From Halioxenophilus sp033283405 (GTDB lineage: Bacteria; Pseudomonadota; Gammaproteobacteria; Pseudomonadales; Cellvibrionaceae): a stretch of DNA of 64,000 nt. Under the pieces are notes generated by a model, which had not been told where the DNA came from, ran no database searches, and saw only the letters and a list, made by a program, of their open reading frames with translations. The stretch is from assembly GCF_033283405.1 (NCBI RefSeq), contig NZ_JAWMQR010000007.1, positions 1 to 64,000 on the forward strand, given 5' to 3'. The translations under genes and the position numbers were made by a program. This document shows, piece by piece, positions 8,922 to 17,322 of this stretch (positions are counted from its first letter, which is position 1; every line of letters begins with the position of its first letter).

Positions 8922-10241
8922 TTAATTTTGTGATCCGATAAAATGAGCTATTTTTGCGCCTTCTCTTATAGCATAGTTGGTGCCTCGGTCCTCTGGGTAT
9001 ATTTGTGCCATTGAGGCTAGATAGACATTGTTAACGGGTGTGCGGTGATCAGGAATTAATGTGCTGTAATTTTTCTCGACGATCGGTTGTGAATGTTCGG
9101 CCTTGTATAGGTGGGTTGCTAAAACCCAACTGCTGTCGAAATCAGGGAACATTGCTTTAATATGAGGTATGGCATACTCAAACATTTGCCCTTTATCCAT
9201 CTTATAAAGAGGGTCGTCTGTCGGTAGATATTTTGATAGATAAACAATATGTCGATTAGCGTAGTTCTCTTTTGGTTCGAAGTTGGTATGTTCAATGATG
9301 CCAACGAAAGGAAAGTTTGGGTCACTGATATTTAGCCAATAAGTTTTAGATAGGCTTCTGTTCAGTTCCAATGTCAGGCAAACATTGCCGAGATATTTAA
9401 TACGACGTAGACGGGCAAGGTATTCACTGGTGACATGCGGTTCTATTATTTGAGCAAATATAGGCAATGGGGTGGTGCAAAGTACCGTATCCACTTCGAA
9501 CGACTGTGTCGGTGATTGAACGGCAGTAGCACGATTACCATAAACAGTCAGGCCGTGTATTGGCGTATTAAGGTGAATTTTACCTCCATTCTCTTCGACT
9601 TTTTGGCGGATGGCCTCCGCCAGTGCTGAAAAGCCACCTCGATAGTAAGCTAAAATCTCCTTGCCGGAACTATCTCGGCTACCACCACGCAGAACCAATT
9701 TATTCCAAAACCAAACGGCTGAAACATCTTCGGAAAACTTACCAAATTTCCCAATTAATAACGGTTGCCACACTTTTTCCAATACTTCGTTACCCGCCAT
9801 CTTACGGATCCAATCGTAGGCAGAGATATTCTCCAGCGACTGCCAGTTACGGACTGTTTTGGCAATTAATACCAACAATCCCATACGCAACCGAGCGTAA
9901 AGAGAAATTGGTGTGTATTTGAGTAGGTCCAGGGGGCTGCTCAAACGAAATATTTTATTAGCGTAGTAGGAACCGGTTTCTGTGGGGCGATAAAGTATAT
10001 TGCCCTCTTTACCCAGTTCACGAATTAGATCTGTAACGTAAGCGTCGTTGGTAAACCAGTGGTGATAAAATTTCTCAAGCTGTTCTCCTCCCACCGTAAA
10101 AGAGCCAGCCAATCCGCCAAGCTGATCATCGGCCTCGAAAACCTGAACCTTGTATCCGAGCTCGGAAAGTTTGAGCGCGGCAGTTAATCCAGTGAATCCG
10201 CCACCAATTATGGCGATTGATTTATTTGGCATTGAATTCAT
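8922..10241 (-). CDS. NAD(P)/FAD-dependent oxidoreductase (amine oxidase-like)
   Basis: This 439-residue flavoprotein starts with SIAIIGGGFTGLTAALKL, a GxGxxG dinucleotide-binding fold, followed by VFEADDQLGGLAGSF. The C-terminus has VYLASMAQIYPEDRGTNYAIREG, the FAD-contacting end of this superfamily. Relatives in glycan clusters resemble UDP-galactopyranose mutase and desaturase-like amine oxidases. The substrate may be a lipid- or nucleotide-linked sugar, but this is inference. The gene overlaps the end of the upstream flippase gene by 20 bases, so the two are translationally coupled. Confidence 0.82.
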   Translation of the reverse strand: MNSMPNKSIAIIGGGFTGLTAALKLSELGYKVQVFEADDQLGGLAGSFTVGGEQLEKFYHHWFTNDAYVTDLIRELGKEGNILYRPTETGSYYANKIFRLSSPLDLLKYTPISLYARLRMGLLVLIAKTVRNWQSLENISAYDWIRKMAGNEVLEKVWQPLLIGKFGKFSEDVSAVWFWNKLVLRGGSRDSSGKEILAYYRGGFSALAEAIRQKVEENGGKIHLNTPIHGLTVYGNRATAVQSPTQSFEVDTVLCTTPLPIFAQIIEPHVTSEYLARLRRIKYLGNVCLTLELNRSLSKTYWLNISDPNFPFVGIIEHTNFEPKENYANRHIVYLSKYLPTDDPLYKMDKGQMFEYAIPHIKAMFPDFDSSWVLATHLYKAEHSQPIVEKNYSTLIPDHRTPVNNVYLASMAQIYPEDRGTNYAIREGAKIAHFIGSQN

Positions 10242-11226
10242 TTTTATGAACCGAACCTTTTAGCCTGTTGAATCGACCGAAACCGTGTGTCAGCCAAAGT
10301 AAAATACTGCCTATTAAAGTGATTGGGGCCCAAACCACTAAATGGATTAACAAAGCTGCTAATGTAGCTTGTGATACCTCCAAGCCTATGAGAGTAAGAG
10401 TTCTTGCAGCGAAAAAATCAAAAGTACCAGCATAGCCGGGACTGCTTGGTATTAGAGTGGATAATGTGCTTATCGCCATGGTCATCCATCCAGCTCCAAT
10501 GGCAGGCTCAATACCTAGGCTAAGTAATACGCAGCTAAAAGCCAACCCCTCCAGAATCCAGGCAATAATTGTAGAAATGATTAAGCTGGCACTATTGCCT
10601 TTCTGATTAATTTCCACTAAGCCGGATATTACAGTTTCAATTGGTCTGATTGGTATTAAAAGGCGGGGCCTGTCACTTATTAAATGATGTGCTAATTTGA
10701 GTGGTGTTTGTAGGACTTTTGGAAAAACCAAAATCAATAAGATTGCGAAGGTTGCCACTGAAATCGGCAAGATTACAAACGTTTTCACATATTCATGCAG
10801 AGTTTCTGCCGGGAAGATTAGCAATGCGACTAACAGAGCCAGTAAGAGTGCTAACAAATCGTAAACTCGTTCGACTAAAAGCGTGCTAGCTATGTGCGCT
10901 CTGTCAATTTGAAGCCGGTCGCGGTATGCGGCAACTCTAACAATGTCGCCTGCACGCAGTGGCAGCACGTTGTTAAGAGCAAAGCCGCCCCAAAATGGTG
11001 TAATACACTGTTTGAGGGTTAGTGCTGAATTGAAGCAACGCAGCATAATCAACCAGCGAAAAGTCCGCACGCAGAAATCTGCTAAAAGTAGCAATACTGC
11101 GACGCCAACCCATATGACATTGGTTTGTTTGAGAGTGCTGAGGACGGATTTTATTTCAATTTGTCGGAATACGAGCCAGAGAAAAACCGTTGTAACGATC
11201 AGCCCTAAAAGTGTCCTGAGCTTGAT
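10222..11226 (-). CDS. Flippase-like membrane protein (UPF0104, lysylphosphatidylglycerol synthase TM family)
   Basis: This is a membrane protein of about 334 residues with the UPF0104 pattern: GFALNNVLPLRAGDIVR, ERVYDLLALL and SPGYAGTFDFF. The first standard start in frame is a TTG at 11094, but that would remove TM1. The open frame continues upstream as KLRTLLGLIVTTVFLWLV and NVIWVGVAVLLLLADFCVR, a normal family N-terminus. It reaches the upstream glycosyltransferase stop with no ATG, GTG or TTG. An ATC codon one base after that stop, with GGGG upstream, is the best candidate start. The family moves or anchors lipid-linked molecules; the substrate is unknown. Confidence 0.75.
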   Translation of the reverse strand: MKLRTLLGLIVTTVFLWLVFRQIEIKSVLSTLKQTNVIWVGVAVLLLLADFCVRTFRWLIMLRCFNSALTLKQCITPFWGGFALNNVLPLRAGDIVRVAAYRDRLQIDRAHIASTLLVERVYDLLALLLALLVALLIFPAETLHEYVKTFVILPISVATFAILLILVFPKVLQTPLKLAHHLISDRPRLLIPIRPIETVISGLVEINQKGNSASLIISTIIAWILEGLAFSCVLLSLGIEPAIGAGWMTMAISTLSTLIPSSPGYAGTFDFFAARTLTLIGLEVSQATLAALLIHLVVWAPITLIGSILLWLTHGFGRFNRLKGSVHKNEFNAK

Positions 11227-11227
11227 A

Positions 11228-12196
11228 TTAAAACCCCTTTTTGTCGCGAATGAGGTAGATAGGTCGATTTTTCGTGGCCTGATAAATTCGTCCTATATAT
11301 TCCCCAATCAGGCCGAGGAACAACATTTGTACACCACCCATAAACAGGATGGTGACCGCTAGAAATGTCCAGCCGCTCACCCAATTGTCGGTGAGCAACC
11401 TTAATGTAATGGCGTAAAAGATACCCACTAATGCCAATGCCGAAGCGGTAAGTCCCATCCAGGTTGCCAATCGTAGTGGTTTGTTGGAAAAAGAGAGTAT
11501 GCCGTCAGTGGCAAACCGGAGCATTTTGATAAGCGGGTATTTACTGGCACCGGCAAACCGTTCTTGGCGTTGGTAGGTTACCGCACACTGATTGAAGCCA
11601 ACCCAACTGATCATGCCTCGTAGAAAGCGGTCTCGCTCTGGCATCAGGTGAATGGCATTCACCACTTGGCGGTCCATCAACCGAAAGTCGCCGGTATTCA
11701 GTGGAATTGGGGTATCCGAAAGCTGATTTAAGATGCGATAGAAATATTTGGCGGTAAGCAATTTAAGTGGGGATTCACCCAGGCGCTGCGTTCTTACACC
11801 ATAGGCAACATCATAGCCCCTTTGCCAATGTTCTATCATGGTCAAAATAACCTCTGGGGGATCTTGGAGGTCCGCATCAATAAGTACAATCAAATCCCCT
11901 GCGGCAAAATCGAGCCCGGCGCTGACCGCATTTTGATGACCGAAATTACGGCTCAGATGAATACACTTACACTCTGGTTGTTGGGCACAGATGTTATTAA
12001 GCAGAACTTCCGTGGCGTCACTGCTGCCATCATTAATGTAAAGTATTTCAAACCGGAATGGTCGCCGTGAGAGCGTGGTGAGTAATTGAGTGTTTGTCTC
12101 CGAGATTACCTCCTGCTCGTTAAAGCAGGGCACAACTACACTAAGCAGTTTTCCTTCTATCGGCCTTATAAAATTTCCGTTCATAGCGATGTCCAT
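11228..12196 (-). CDS. Polyprenyl-phosphate glycosyltransferase (GtrB/ArnC/DPM1-like)
   Basis: This 322-residue GT2 enzyme has a cytoplasmic catalytic domain (LSVVVPCFNEQE, YINDGSSD, LIDADLQDPPE, RQERFAGASKYPL) and two C-terminal membrane helices (about 235-260 and 270-295). This architecture loads a sugar from a nucleotide donor onto undecaprenyl phosphate. It heads the minus-strand operon whose next members are a flippase-like protein and a GT-C transferase. The module therefore resembles GtrB-GtrA-Gtr or ArnC-ArnE/F-ArnT relays. The ATG at the annotated start is weakly supported; M5 is an alternative. Confidence 0.88.
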   Translation of the reverse strand: MDIAMNGNFIRPIEGKLLSVVVPCFNEQEVISETNTQLLTTLSRRPFRFEILYINDGSSDATEVLLNNICAQQPECKCIHLSRNFGHQNAVSAGLDFAAGDLIVLIDADLQDPPEVILTMIEHWQRGYDVAYGVRTQRLGESPLKLLTAKYFYRILNQLSDTPIPLNTGDFRLMDRQVVNAIHLMPERDRFLRGMISWVGFNQCAVTYQRQERFAGASKYPLIKMLRFATDGILSFSNKPLRLATWMGLTASALALVGIFYAITLRLLTDNWVSGWTFLAVTILFMGGVQMLFLGLIGEYIGRIYQATKNRPIYLIRDKKGF

Positions 12197-12544
12197 GTTA
12201 CTGCATAAAGCCTTTAGAAGCGTATCTAGTTCCCGGTGGGGAGATTACCTATCAAAAAAGAGGTTGTGGTAAGGCGCGCGGTGGTTGCTGGTTGTGGGTA
12301 TTGGATTAGTAGCCCCACTGGCGCTGATCTGTTCAGTTATATTTGTTATACGGAAACGAGATTCCGGGCCCAGAATTTAGCAAAAGTTGGATTTTGCGTA
12401 AACAAGAGTAATACCATGCTCGATTCATGATCGATATACTAGCGAAGTTTGCCATAGAGCAATGGCGACTGTTTACCACTAATTGGTGCTCAGCCGGCGG
12501 AAGAATACGAAAAATAATGAAAAGGCCTAGCTAGCACAGGAGCT
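12197..12544. other. Divergent intergenic region
   Basis: This 348-base spacer separates the minus-strand glycan operon from the sulfatase operon and must hold both promoters. No clear operator was recognised. Short frames inside it lack ribosome sites and family resemblance. Confidence 0.5.
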
Positions 12545-14476
12545 TTGGGTTTGAGGAGATATGGTTGGCCATGGGGGCTGTTGCTAACGGCTGTTCTGCT
12601 GCAGGCGGGGTGTGGTCCAAAGCAGAGTACACCTACGGGAAGTGACGAGGCCAGGCCCAATGTCCTGTTGCTCTACCTCGACGACTTTGGTTTTAACGAT
12701 ATGGGTGCGAATGGTGGGCCGGGGCCACTGCCCACCACCAATTTGGACAAATTTGCCCATCAGAGTGTTCGCTTCACCCGCCACTATACCGAGAGTACCT
12801 GTTCCCCCTCCAGAGCGGCGCTGCTTACCGGTCGCTACCCAGCGAGAGCCGGCTATACGCCAGATGGCCCGGGTTTATCACAACAGGTACAGACTCTGCC
12901 AAGGGAGTTAAAGCGGCTGGGCTACACCACCCACCATGTCGGTAAATGGCATCTTGGGCACGCATCCCTGCAGGCCTGGCCGGATGCCGTTGGTTTTGAC
13001 ACCTGGTTTGGCTTTCTCAGCCAGTGGTTGCTCACAGAGCCAGAGCAATACCCTTATCGCGAGACTATGTTCTCGCAACCGACGTACCAGAATCCGTGGT
13101 TAAACGATAACTCCCACAAAGCTGAACATTACACCGGCCATTTGTCGGAGATCATTACCGAGCACACTATCGGGTTGATTGAACAGCACGCCGGCGACGA
13201 TCAGCCATGGTTTATCAATCACTGGTTTTATCAGCCGCACACCCCAATTCAACCAGCCCCAATTTATGCCGCGAAATACCCCAATACGCCGGAGGGGCGT
13301 TATTTGGCTGTACTTGAACAGCTGGATAGCAACGTCGGCAAAATTCTCTCCACTCTGGAGGCCTCTGGCCAAAGTCACAACACCCTGGTCATCATTGCCA
13401 GTGATAACGGTGGTACGAACAAACAACGGGATAACAATTGGCCCTTTTATGGCCACAAGGCTCAGTACTTCGAGGGGGGTATCCGAACGCCGTTGATGAT
13501 TCGTTGGCCTGATGGCCGCTGGGCCGGCCAGGTTGTGGAGGATACGGTAACGGTGATGGACCTGATGCCGACTATCCTGCATGCAGCGCATGGTGTGGCT
13601 CGTGAGCCAATAGATGGCCTGGATCTTACCAGCCGTTTGGCGACAGGCCGCGCGTTGCCAGCGCGAACCTTAATGTGGGAGCACCGCATTCAGGAACGGT
13701 ATATCTTTAGTGTGCTTAGCGCTGAAGGTCACTGGCGGGTAGTCACCCCGCTACTGGGTGGCCCGCCGCGCAACGACAATCTGCCGGAGACCACCGGTGT
13801 GGTACTTAACGATCTAATCAAAGAGCCCAGGGGCGAAACGGATGTAACAGCGCAGGCGCCGCAGGAGGTTGTTGCGTTAATGGCGCAGTATCAGCAGTGG
13901 TTTACCACTGTTCACCAACTGAATTTGTATTTCCAGGAGGGCGATGGTCGTGGCGTTGGTGTTATGAGTGGCGATGATCTGCAACGTACTCCTGGCAATG
14001 GTGCTATCACCTATGCATTTGCTGTACAGGGAAAAAGCCAGGGGGACGTTGGTACCATTATGTCACTCATAGAGCAGGCGGGTGTTTGGCGGGTTGATTA
14101 CCACCCACAAGATCAGCGGTTAAGTATCCACTTGCAGGAGAATGGTTTTGAGGTTCCCTTTTCGTTAAACGATCAGTGCCAGTCGATCGTTCTGGCCGGG
14201 GTTATGGATCGGCGGTTCAATAATTGGCGCAGCTCAGAGAGCCGCATTTCGCTGAATGTCTACATCAATGGGGCATTGGCTGGAAATTTCTCCAAGCCCG
14301 GTTACCTGGCCACCGGTGAAGCAGTGGCGGAGCCCACCGTTATTGGTGGTTATGGCAGCGGCGAACGGGAGTTCAACGGCTTTATTGGCCCGGTGCATGT
14401 TTACAATGCCCCCGCCAGTAACAGTAACTACCTTAAGCCCATGCAGCTGCATCGGGAACTGTGTCAGACGCCATGA
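12545..14476 (+). CDS. Lipoprotein sulfatase (formylglycine type) with C-terminal LamG-like domain
   Basis: This protein of about 643 residues hydrolyses a sulfate ester. The N-terminus has a lipoprotein-type signal (LLLTAVLLQAGC, predicted lipidated Cys23, although the residue at -3 is Gln). The catalytic motif C86-S-P-S-R followed by AALLTGRYPARAGY marks the cysteine that becomes formylglycine. Metal ligands are D46/D47 near the start and IIASDNGG later. Residues from about 470 to 635 look like a concanavalin/LamG fold and end FNGFIGPVHVYN. The start is TTG; a second TTG at 12551 is better spaced from AGGAGC. Its stop overlaps the next start (ATGATGA). A periplasmic role in desulfating a polysaccharide is likely. 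Confidence 0.88.
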   Translation: MGLRRYGWPWGLLLTAVLLQAGCGPKQSTPTGSDEARPNVLLLYLDDFGFNDMGANGGPGPLPTTNLDKFAHQSVRFTRHYTESTCSPSRAALLTGRYPARAGYTPDGPGLSQQVQTLPRELKRLGYTTHHVGKWHLGHASLQAWPDAVGFDTWFGFLSQWLLTEPEQYPYRETMFSQPTYQNPWLNDNSHKAEHYTGHLSEIITEHTIGLIEQHAGDDQPWFINHWFYQPHTPIQPAPIYAAKYPNTPEGRYLAVLEQLDSNVGKILSTLEASGQSHNTLVIIASDNGGTNKQRDNNWPFYGHKAQYFEGGIRTPLMIRWPDGRWAGQVVEDTVTVMDLMPTILHAAHGVAREPIDGLDLTSRLATGRALPARTLMWEHRIQERYIFSVLSAEGHWRVVTPLLGGPPRNDNLPETTGVVLNDLIKEPRGETDVTAQAPQEVVALMAQYQQWFTTVHQLNLYFQEGDGRGVGVMSGDDLQRTPGNGAITYAFAVQGKSQGDVGTIMSLIEQAGVWRVDYHPQDQRLSIHLQENGFEVPFSLNDQCQSIVLAGVMDRRFNNWRSSESRISLNVYINGALAGNFSKPGYLATGEAVAEPTVIGGYGSGEREFNGFIGPVHVYNAPASNSNYLKPMQLHRELCQTP

Positions 14477-15789
14477 TGAACACCCAGCCAGCAATCGCCA
14501 TGGTTAAGTGCCGCCCTGCAGCCAGCAGAATCCTGCTGTGGAGCGTGATCTTACTCGCCTCGATCGGGATCCTGAATATCGCGGTTGATCCCTATTATCT
14601 GTTCGCCAGCCCCAATATCCGCGGGATAAATAAGTACAAGCCCGCTTTTTTCTTTCAATTGGGTATGACCAAGCCCTACCAATTTGTGCGTAGCAACGCC
14701 TCTGCGGTGATCATTGGCTCTTCACGGGCCGGCAGTGGTTTTAATCCGAGTTATGGCGTGCTGAGTAATCAGGGCGTCTATAACCTGGCGGTGCCCGGTG
14801 CCCGGATACGTCAAATTGATCAAAGTCTGCGCTCGGCGGTAGCATCGGGCGGTGTAAAGCGCGCTATCATCTGTTTGGATCTGTTTGGCTTTAACAGTCA
14901 TGGTGATCTGCCGCCAATCTTTGCCGATGCCTTGCAAAATCGTTTTACCCAAAACCAACATCCCCTACTCGATGGCAAATTTCTGCACCAGGCGGTAATG
15001 GATTACTCCGGTTCGCTGTTTGCTTATAAAGCGATCTACGACAGTGTCGATACCCTCCATCGCCAGCCACTCTTCGAACAAAATAAGAATTCCTATTTTC
15101 AATTACACGACGATGGTCACTGGAGCATCCACTTTGCAGAGGATCGTAATGTATTGCAGGCCTTTCGCAATGCGGAAAACTCCTACCTCAACGGCAATTG
15201 GTTTCCCCAAAGCGATCACACTTTCTCTTTTGAAACCTACAGTGGCTTAAATCCTTTTGATGTTTTTGCCAAGATGCTAGATTTTGCCTATAGCAACAAT
15301 GTTGAAGTGACCCTGGTATTGATGCCGGTACATGCACGCATGTTGGAAACGATGGACCAGGCCGGGCTTTGGCCGTATCTGGAGGAGTGGAAAAAACGCT
15401 TGGTAATGATAAATACCCGGCAAGCGCAGCTGGCGACCACTGAGCCCTATGCGTTATGGGACTTTTTGGCTTATTCACGTTTAACCATGGAGGCTATTGG
15501 CGACAAGACAACAAGCGAGGAGGTTGTTTGGATGTACGACTCTTCCCATACCAGCTATCGCACCGGTAACCGCATTGCGGAAATTATCATGGGGGCAGAG
15601 CCAAGGTTGGATGGTAAAAAGCTGGAAGTCACTAATGTCACTCGCTGGTTGGTATTTCAGCAGCAACAGCAACAGCAATATCGCTCGCAACATCAGGAGC
15701 AGTTTGCAGAAATCGGCAAACGCGTAGCGCGCCATCGGAACAAAAATAGTTGGCAGGTTGAGCCATTAACTTATTCCATTGAGCAGTAG
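14473..15789 (+). CDS. Membrane-anchored SGNH/AlgX-like protein
   Basis: This protein of about 438 residues has one N-terminal membrane helix (ILLWSVILLASIGILNIAV) and a periplasmic domain. AVIIGSSRAGSGF supplies a candidate catalytic serine, as in SGNH hydrolase-like AlgX/AlgJ/DltD proteins, and YDSSHTSYRTGNRIAEIIM near the end has the expected Asp and His. Such proteins pass acetyl groups from an MBOAT protein to a polysaccharide. The ATG overlaps the sulfatase stop; an upstream GTG at 14461 is possible. A glutamine-rich stretch follows residue 395 and is encoded by CAG/CAA repeats. It converges on the MBOAT gene with one base between stops. Confidence 0.7.
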   Translation: MMNTQPAIAMVKCRPAASRILLWSVILLASIGILNIAVDPYYLFASPNIRGINKYKPAFFFQLGMTKPYQFVRSNASAVIIGSSRAGSGFNPSYGVLSNQGVYNLAVPGARIRQIDQSLRSAVASGGVKRAIICLDLFGFNSHGDLPPIFADALQNRFTQNQHPLLDGKFLHQAVMDYSGSLFAYKAIYDSVDTLHRQPLFEQNKNSYFQLHDDGHWSIHFAEDRNVLQAFRNAENSYLNGNWFPQSDHTFSFETYSGLNPFDVFAKMLDFAYSNNVEVTLVLMPVHARMLETMDQAGLWPYLEEWKKRLVMINTRQAQLATTEPYALWDFLAYSRLTMEAIGDKTTSEEVVWMYDSSHTSYRTGNRIAEIIMGAEPRLDGKKLEVTNVTRWLVFQQQQQQQYRSQHQEQFAEIGKRVARHRNKNSWQVEPLTYSIEQ

Positions 15790-15790
15790 C

Positions 15791-17305
15791 CTAAAACTGG
15801 AAATAGATAAATTCGCTAATGCCAAACATACCGATTATTGATAAGGCCAAGGCAGCCGCACAGAGGAACTCCCAGGCGCTGTGTTTGCTTGAGCTGGTTG
15901 GTTCAATTCGCTCAAACTGATCCAGTATCTGCATGCTGTTGGGGGCCAGTAAAATAAACGCCTGCGTAACCAGAATTAAACAAAGAACTACACACCAACT
16001 CGCTAAGTGTTCATTAAACAGCAGAAATAGAAATGGAGCGAAGCTTTGAGTCTGAATGGCTTGGTTAAGTGAGTGTGAAATACCCAGCTCCCCCCGGCCA
16101 AACAGTGCCATAACCACTGTGTTTGCATCGCTTAAACTCCCCGCCCGAAAATAGACCCAGGCCACCATAACCGCCAGCGTTGTTACCACTATGCCCAACC
16201 CGGTAAAGAGCCGGCTATTAAACAAATGGGCAAACGGTACGCGTCTGGCGGCTACGTGAAATAGATGATTGATTACCAAAAAGCCGCCGTGCAGCGCGCC
16301 CCAAACAACAAATGTCCAGGCGGCACCGTGCCAAAGACCACCCAGCAACATGGTCATCAGTAAGTTGGCGTGGCGACGTAGCTTGCCTTTGCGATTGCCG
16401 CCCAAGGTTATATAGAGGTAGTCTCGGAGAAAGCGCGACAAGGTCATATGCCAGCGTCGCCAAAACACTATAATCGACTGTGCTTTGTAGGGTGAATCAA
16501 AGTTAATTGGCAAGCGAATACCAAACATATAGGCCAAGCCAATGGCCATGTCTGAGTAGCCGGAGAAGTCAAAATAGATTTGAAAATGGTAAGAGATGGC
16601 TCCTATCCAGGCATCGCCAATAAGCAGTGAATTGGCATCGACTTGGTTGAAAAGCTGATTGGCGTAGACGGCAAAATTGTCTGCAAGCAGTACCTTCTTG
16701 CCAAGGCCGATACAGAAAAGGGCTGTGCCCAGGCCTAGATATTTGCGCCATTGGCCGGTGGCTGGCAAAGCGGCAAACTGTGGCATCATCTCCTTGTGAT
16801 GGACAATAGGGCCGGCAATGAGCTGAGGAAAAAAGCTGACAAACAAAACGTAGTTAAGAAAATTTCGCTCAATCACCACGCCGCGATAGCTGTCCACTAA
16901 ATAGGCAACCTGCTGAAAGGTAAAAAATGAGATCGCCAGTGGCAAGACAATGTTTTGTAAGGGTAGTGGAATAGTTATTAATGTGTTCAGATTGGCAATA
17001 AAGAAGTTGGTGTATTTGAAATAGGCGAGCAGGGCCAAATTGGCGGTTACACCCAATATCAATAACAGTTTGCTGTGGCGTGATGTCTGTAGATTGGTCA
17101 ACCGTTGGCCGAGGAGGTAATTGAAAACTATCGAGCCTAACAGGATGGGTAGATTGCTCGGATTCCAGTAGCTGTAAAAAACAAAAGAGCCCACCACCAA
17201 AATTGCAATAGCCCAGCGTACCGAGAGATAACGTCTCGCCAGATAAAAGCAAGCCAATGTAGCGGGCAGAAACAGCAACAGAAAAATAAAAGAGTTAAAC
17301 AGCAT
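15791..17305 (-). CDS. MBOAT family O-acyltransferase (AlgI-like)
   Basis: This 504-residue polytopic protein is close to the alginate O-acetyltransferase AlgI in length and motifs. FFPQLIAGPIVHHKEMMPQF, FDFSGYSDMAIGLAYMFGI and FWRRWHMTLSRFLRDYLYI are present, then GGLWHGAAWTFVVWGALHGG with the catalytic H326 and H339. It channels an acyl group, usually acetyl, across the inner membrane for transfer to a surface glycan. The SGNH/AlgX-like protein is the expected periplasmic partner, although the two genes face each other rather than share a strand. Confidence 0.92.
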   Translation of the reverse strand: MLFNSFIFLLLFLPATLACFYLARRYLSVRWAIAILVVGSFVFYSYWNPSNLPILLGSIVFNYLLGQRLTNLQTSRHSKLLLILGVTANLALLAYFKYTNFFIANLNTLITIPLPLQNIVLPLAISFFTFQQVAYLVDSYRGVVIERNFLNYVLFVSFFPQLIAGPIVHHKEMMPQFAALPATGQWRKYLGLGTALFCIGLGKKVLLADNFAVYANQLFNQVDANSLLIGDAWIGAISYHFQIYFDFSGYSDMAIGLAYMFGIRLPINFDSPYKAQSIIVFWRRWHMTLSRFLRDYLYITLGGNRKGKLRRHANLLMTMLLGGLWHGAAWTFVVWGALHGGFLVINHLFHVAARRVPFAHLFNSRLFTGLGIVVTTLAVMVAWVYFRAGSLSDANTVVMALFGRGELGISHSLNQAIQTQSFAPFLFLLFNEHLASWCVVLCLILVTQAFILLAPNSMQILDQFERIEPTSSSKHSAWEFLCAAALALSIIGMFGISEFIYFQF

Positions 17306-17322
17306 TAGCTTAAAAATCTACC

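Noticed and set aside
13100..13591. Long minus-strand frame inside the sulfatase gene
   Set aside because: Shadow of the sulfatase coding sequence, which has clear catalytic motifs.
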